Assembly (NCBI GenBank): GCA_964599635.1
Contig: CAZRGM010000007.1
Span: 1 to 64,000, forward strand
Length of the DNA: 64,000 bases
Direction: 5' to 3'
DNA from: WJMT01 sp964599635
Lineage (GTDB): Bacteria > Acidobacteriota > Aminicenantia > Aminicenantales > Aminicenantaceae
The notes beneath the pieces were generated by a model. It saw only the letters and a list, made by a program, of their open reading frames with translations, did not search any database and had not been told where the DNA came from. The position numbers and the translations under genes are program-made. Positions 61,737 to 64,000 of the stretch are shown in pieces (within the stretch, counting starts at the first letter, position 1; the number at the start of each line of letters is the position of its first letter).

Positions 61737-62314
61737 TTTTCATTCTCCCCATAATTTATTCCTTCATATAAAGGCTTAAGAATAATTTTTAATTTTTCCA
61801 TTCCTCTGGCTAGCCGAGACATCACGGTCCCTTTAGGAATATTCAATATTTCAGCAGTTTCTTCTGACGTATATCCATTGATATATCTTAAGATAATAAC
61901 CGTCCGGAATTTGGGAACAAGCCTCTGAAGTCCTCTATTTATCAGATCATTCGTTTCTAAAGAATTGCCGGCATTGGTTTGATTTCTAAACCTATCATCT
62001 GTCATATTTGCTTTCCGGGAAAACATTAGATTTCTGACTTTTCGCTTCCTGATCACATTAAGGCTTAAATTAATAGCGATTTTTGTTAGATATGTGCCCA
62101 CAGTAGAATCCCCTCTGAATTTAGAAAGAGATTTGTAAAATTTAATAAATGTCTCTTGTCCCACATCCTCTGCTTCTGGTCCAGCTCCCAATATTCCCAT
62201 GACCGTTCCTGCGACTTGAGGCTCATATTTTAAGACTAATTCCTTAAACGCATTTTTGTTTCCGTTCCGGGCTTGAGCTATGAGACCTTTCTCATCCTTC
62301 TCAATCAATCCCAC
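61721..62314 (-). CDS. ECF-family RNA polymerase sigma factor
   Basis: 197 residues. Region 2 is FKELVLKYEPQVAGTVMGILGAGPEAEDVGQETFIKFYKSLSKF; region 4 carries VIILRYINGYTSEETAEILNIPKGTVMSRLARG. Related to RpoE. The start at 62314 is GTG; a TTG two codons in (62308) is preceded by AGGTGG and may be used. The operon sigma, membrane partner and Spy-like protein resembles an envelope-stress module. Confidence 0.9.
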   Translation of the reverse strand: MGLIEKDEKGLIAQARNGNKNAFKELVLKYEPQVAGTVMGILGAGPEAEDVGQETFIKFYKSLSKFRGDSTVGTYLTKIAINLSLNVIRKRKVRNLMFSRKANMTDDRFRNQTNAGNSLETNDLINRGLQRLVPKFRTVIILRYINGYTSEETAEILNIPKGTVMSRLARGMEKLKIILKPLYEGINYGENEKWERK

Positions 62315-62497
62315 CTCACTTTATTCTTGAAATCTAGTTTCCATGACTTCCTTTTTTGACTTCGTCTTGAAATTGTGATCCGGTTGAAACACCCTTAAAA
62401 ATTTATCCACACTTCAATCTCGTAAAATTTGACCTTCTTACAATTTAGACAATTATAAAGACCGTCTTATTCCATTCTACCAGATACCGTTTATGTT

Positions 62498-62932
62498 TTA
62501 CTCAAGATCCTCAGGTTTTGGTTTATAACGGCGCATTTCCTTTTTTTCTGACCTTTTCTTTTTCTCTTCCAACATTTTTTCTTGAGCCTTTTTGGATCGC
62601 TTTCGTTTTTTTCGCCTTATCTTCTCTATCCTCTGCTGCTCCTTACTCTTTTCTCCCAAAATCAGGGCCTCGATCTTATCCGTAAGAAGCCTCCTTGCGA
62701 GGAACCTGTTAATGGACTGAAATCTCTCTCTTTGGCATTTGACTTCAACACCTGTTGGAATATGTTTCAAATAGACACAGGTGGCTGTTTTGTTAGTCCT
62801 CTGTCCCCCCTTGCCGCTTGAACGGATAAAATTCTCCTTTAAATCCTTCTCGTAAATTCCTAATTTTTTCATTCGCCTTCGCAGTTCTCTCTCTTTTGAT
62901 TTTTTCACTCCAAAGGAAAGCTTTCCGAACAT
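62498..62932 (-). CDS. Peptide chain release factor-like protein (GGQ domain only)
   Basis: 144 residues from the ATG at 62932 (GGAG upstream; a GTG at 62947 is also open). The GGQ motif sits in FIRSSGKGGQRTNKTATCVYLKHIPTGVEVKCQ, the peptidyl-tRNA hydrolysis loop, followed by RSSQ-like RERFQSINRFLARRLL and a very basic tail (RRKKRKRSKKAQEKML). No stop-codon recognition domain. This is the ArfB/YaeJ-type layout for rescue of stalled ribosomes. Confidence 0.85.
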   Translation of the reverse strand: MFGKLSFGVKKSKERELRRRMKKLGIYEKDLKENFIRSSGKGGQRTNKTATCVYLKHIPTGVEVKCQRERFQSINRFLARRLLTDKIEALILGEKSKEQQRIEKIRRKKRKRSKKAQEKMLEEKKKRSEKKEMRRYKPKPEDLE

Positions 62933-62969
62933 AGAGTCTCCGTTCACTTATTCATTCTAATCCATTTTA

Positions 62970-63080
62970 CCTAAACGATTCATGAAAAATGACCCTATCT
63001 TCATTATCAATTTATCTTCAGCGATATGCAAGGTTATTTCAAAAATGACAAATGTCACTCTTTTCTTGTTACTGATTTAC
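62970..63080. repeat. CCTGAA-family element, right end lost (about 110 bp)
   Basis: Left end CCTAAACGATTCATGAAAAA. The interior (ATCTTCATTATCAATTTA, GCGATATGCAAGGTTATTTC) matches the element at 28789-28995 in reverse orientation up to about 63075. The remaining right arm is not recognisable. It fills the gap before the next gene. Confidence 0.7.
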
Positions 63081-63129
63081 AGAAAACACAGCTCTTCCTA
63101 CATAAAACATATTATGCTAGACTATCCCT

Positions 63130-63570
63130 ATGAGTCAGTTTATAGTGATATTAATCCTCGCTTTAAATTCTCTGGCCCCTCAATCGACAACACTTCCCAG
63201 TAAAATAGAAAGAGCCTTTCTTCAAAACAATCCTCATATGCTTTATTCACTTTTTCCTTCCGGTTATCCTATCAACTTGTCATTCCCTGAACCGATTTCT
63301 TTTTCAGACCAGCTCACGAAACAACAGGCCTATTTCCTTTTTCAGAAAATTTTCTCAGACTATTTAACTTTTGAATTTTATTCATTATCAGAAACCCAAG
63401 AATTTAAAAATAACGATTTCATATTTAAAACAAGATGGTCTTTTAAAGATAAAAAAAACAACAACCAGTATGTATTTCACGTGTTTTTCTTGATAAAAAA
63501 ATCAGAGAATACCGCTAAAAATAGACCTGGAATATGGAAAATCATAGAAATAAAAGCAGAGCGAATTTGA
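63130..63570 (+). CDS. Secreted DUF4783-like protein
   Basis: 146 residues. Signal peptide MSQFIVILILALNSLA. The mature part (NNPHMLYSLFPSGYPINLSFPEP, KQQAYFLFQKIFSDYLTFEFYSL, WKIIEIKAERI) resembles small exported DUF4783-like domains with a cystatin/NTF2-like fold; assignment is tentative. Its end overlaps the next gene. Promoter elements are within the repeat element upstream or weak. Confidence 0.6.
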   Translation: MSQFIVILILALNSLAPQSTTLPSKIERAFLQNNPHMLYSLFPSGYPINLSFPEPISFSDQLTKQQAYFLFQKIFSDYLTFEFYSLSETQEFKNNDFIFKTRWSFKDKKNNNQYVFHVFFLIKKSENTAKNRPGIWKIIEIKAERI

Positions 63571-64000
63571 ATAAAAATCAAGGCAACCAAAAAATCAAGT
63601 TTCTGAAGCTCAGCTTTCTCATCAGCTCAGGCATTTCTGCCGTTATTCTCATTATCTGGTTACTTTACCCTCTCTTGATTTCTTCAAACTACTATCAAAA
63701 TAGCCTTCATCAACTGAGAAATAAATCCAATGCCATAAAAAAGGAATTTTCTTCATCTGTTAAACAACTTCTTGATAACCATAATATTCTAAAAAATCTT
63801 AAGATCCCCGAAGATGAAAAAGAAATATTCTCTATTTTCGAAAAATTTCAACTCAATAAAAGCCAGGAAGGGATTGCTTATTATGATGAATTAAAACAGA
63901 TTAAGCTATGGTCCGGTAAAGTTATAGACATCCAGCAAATTCTTCTTTCCCCAAAAAATAATAAATTACCCATCCCGAAAACCTTTTTAATAAAAGATAA
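63534..64000 (+). CDS. Membrane protein with extracytoplasmic domain, cut by window end
   Basis: The frame runs off the window at 64000. The start is either ATG 63534, overlapping the previous gene by 37 bp, or TTG 63567 next to its stop. One membrane helix (LSFLISSGISAVILIIWLLYPLLI) precedes a ~120-residue extracytoplasmic part with a coiled-coil start (NKSNAIKKEFSSSVKQLLDN). The layout is that of a sensor kinase N-terminus, but no kinase domain is visible here. Confidence 0.55.
   Translation, partial: MENHRNKSRANLNKNQGNQKIKFLKLSFLISSGISAVILIIWLLYPLLISSNYYQNSLHQLRNKSNAIKKEFSSSVKQLLDNHNILKNLKIPEDEKEIFSIFEKFQLNKSQEGIAYYDELKQIKLWSGKVIDIQQILLSPKNNKLPIPKTFLIKD

Noticed and set aside
1..64000. 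CRISPR array
   Set aside because: The repeats seen are dispersed inverted-repeat elements and one pair of direct repeats; no regularly spaced array exists.

Overview
The window is a bacterial chromosome segment from a diderm organism. It carries lpxC (lipid A synthesis), a DUF5916-type outer-membrane protein, a second beta-barrel protein and several lipobox proteins. Together with the low GC, the cdaA-cdaR-glmM cluster and the abundance of lipoprotein hydrolases, this fits an uncultured Acidobacteriota/Aminicenantota-like lineage. That taxonomic guess is inference from gene content only.

Two regions differ sharply. Positions 1 to about 10080 are an accessory mosaic ending at the 3' end of a tRNA-Leu gene. 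From left to right it holds: a GC-rich patch with an ExoD-like gene and an internally deleted P-type ATPase; an IS3 transposase remnant fused in frame to a piece of an NtrC-type activator; a cysteine-rich lipoprotein whose 5' end is cut; a gene with an in-frame stop; a PLD-type nuclease candidate; an integrase fragment with an archaeal-looking promoter; a two-gene cassette bounded by a 38-bp direct repeat; three tiny genes in a row; and a 629-residue DUF4209-like protein with a HEPN-type R-x4-H motif. The mosaic is either a decayed genomic island or partly an assembly artefact.

From about 10 kb on the content is core: glmS-glmU-TPR-larB (minus); lpxC (plus); dnaG-rpoD-tRNA-zinc ribbon (plus); acyl-CoA synthetase and gyrB-gyrA (minus); a TGS GTPase (plus); an aminotransferase, a sulfatase-fold lipoprotein and a HAD phosphatase (minus); a PTS EIIA-zinc ribbon fusion; a pentose operon araB-araD-isomerase with gntR and an M28 peptidase; a flavin reductase/rubredoxin/NADH oxidase group; outer-membrane proteins; ligA and polX (minus); ftsH-folP-cdaA-cdaR-glmM-pdxJ-amidohydrolase-SGNH lipase (plus); an ECF sigma/membrane partner/Spy-like operon; and a release-factor-like protein. 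GlmS, GlmM, GlmU and LpxC link fructose-6-phosphate to UDP-GlcNAc and lipid A; CdaA sits beside GlmM as in the classical c-di-AMP locus.

The most striking unexplained structure is a family of short inverted-repeat elements (about 60 to 265 bp) with termini resembling CCTGAAnnATTCA. They occupy many of the intergenic gaps of the core region and are absent from the accessory 10 kb. Four copies are flanked by perfect 4-bp duplications (AAAA, CTAT, TAAG, TTAA), so they behave as MITEs. They also supply or abut stop codons, a ribosome-binding site and a promoter -35 box of neighbouring genes. No parent transposase is in the window.
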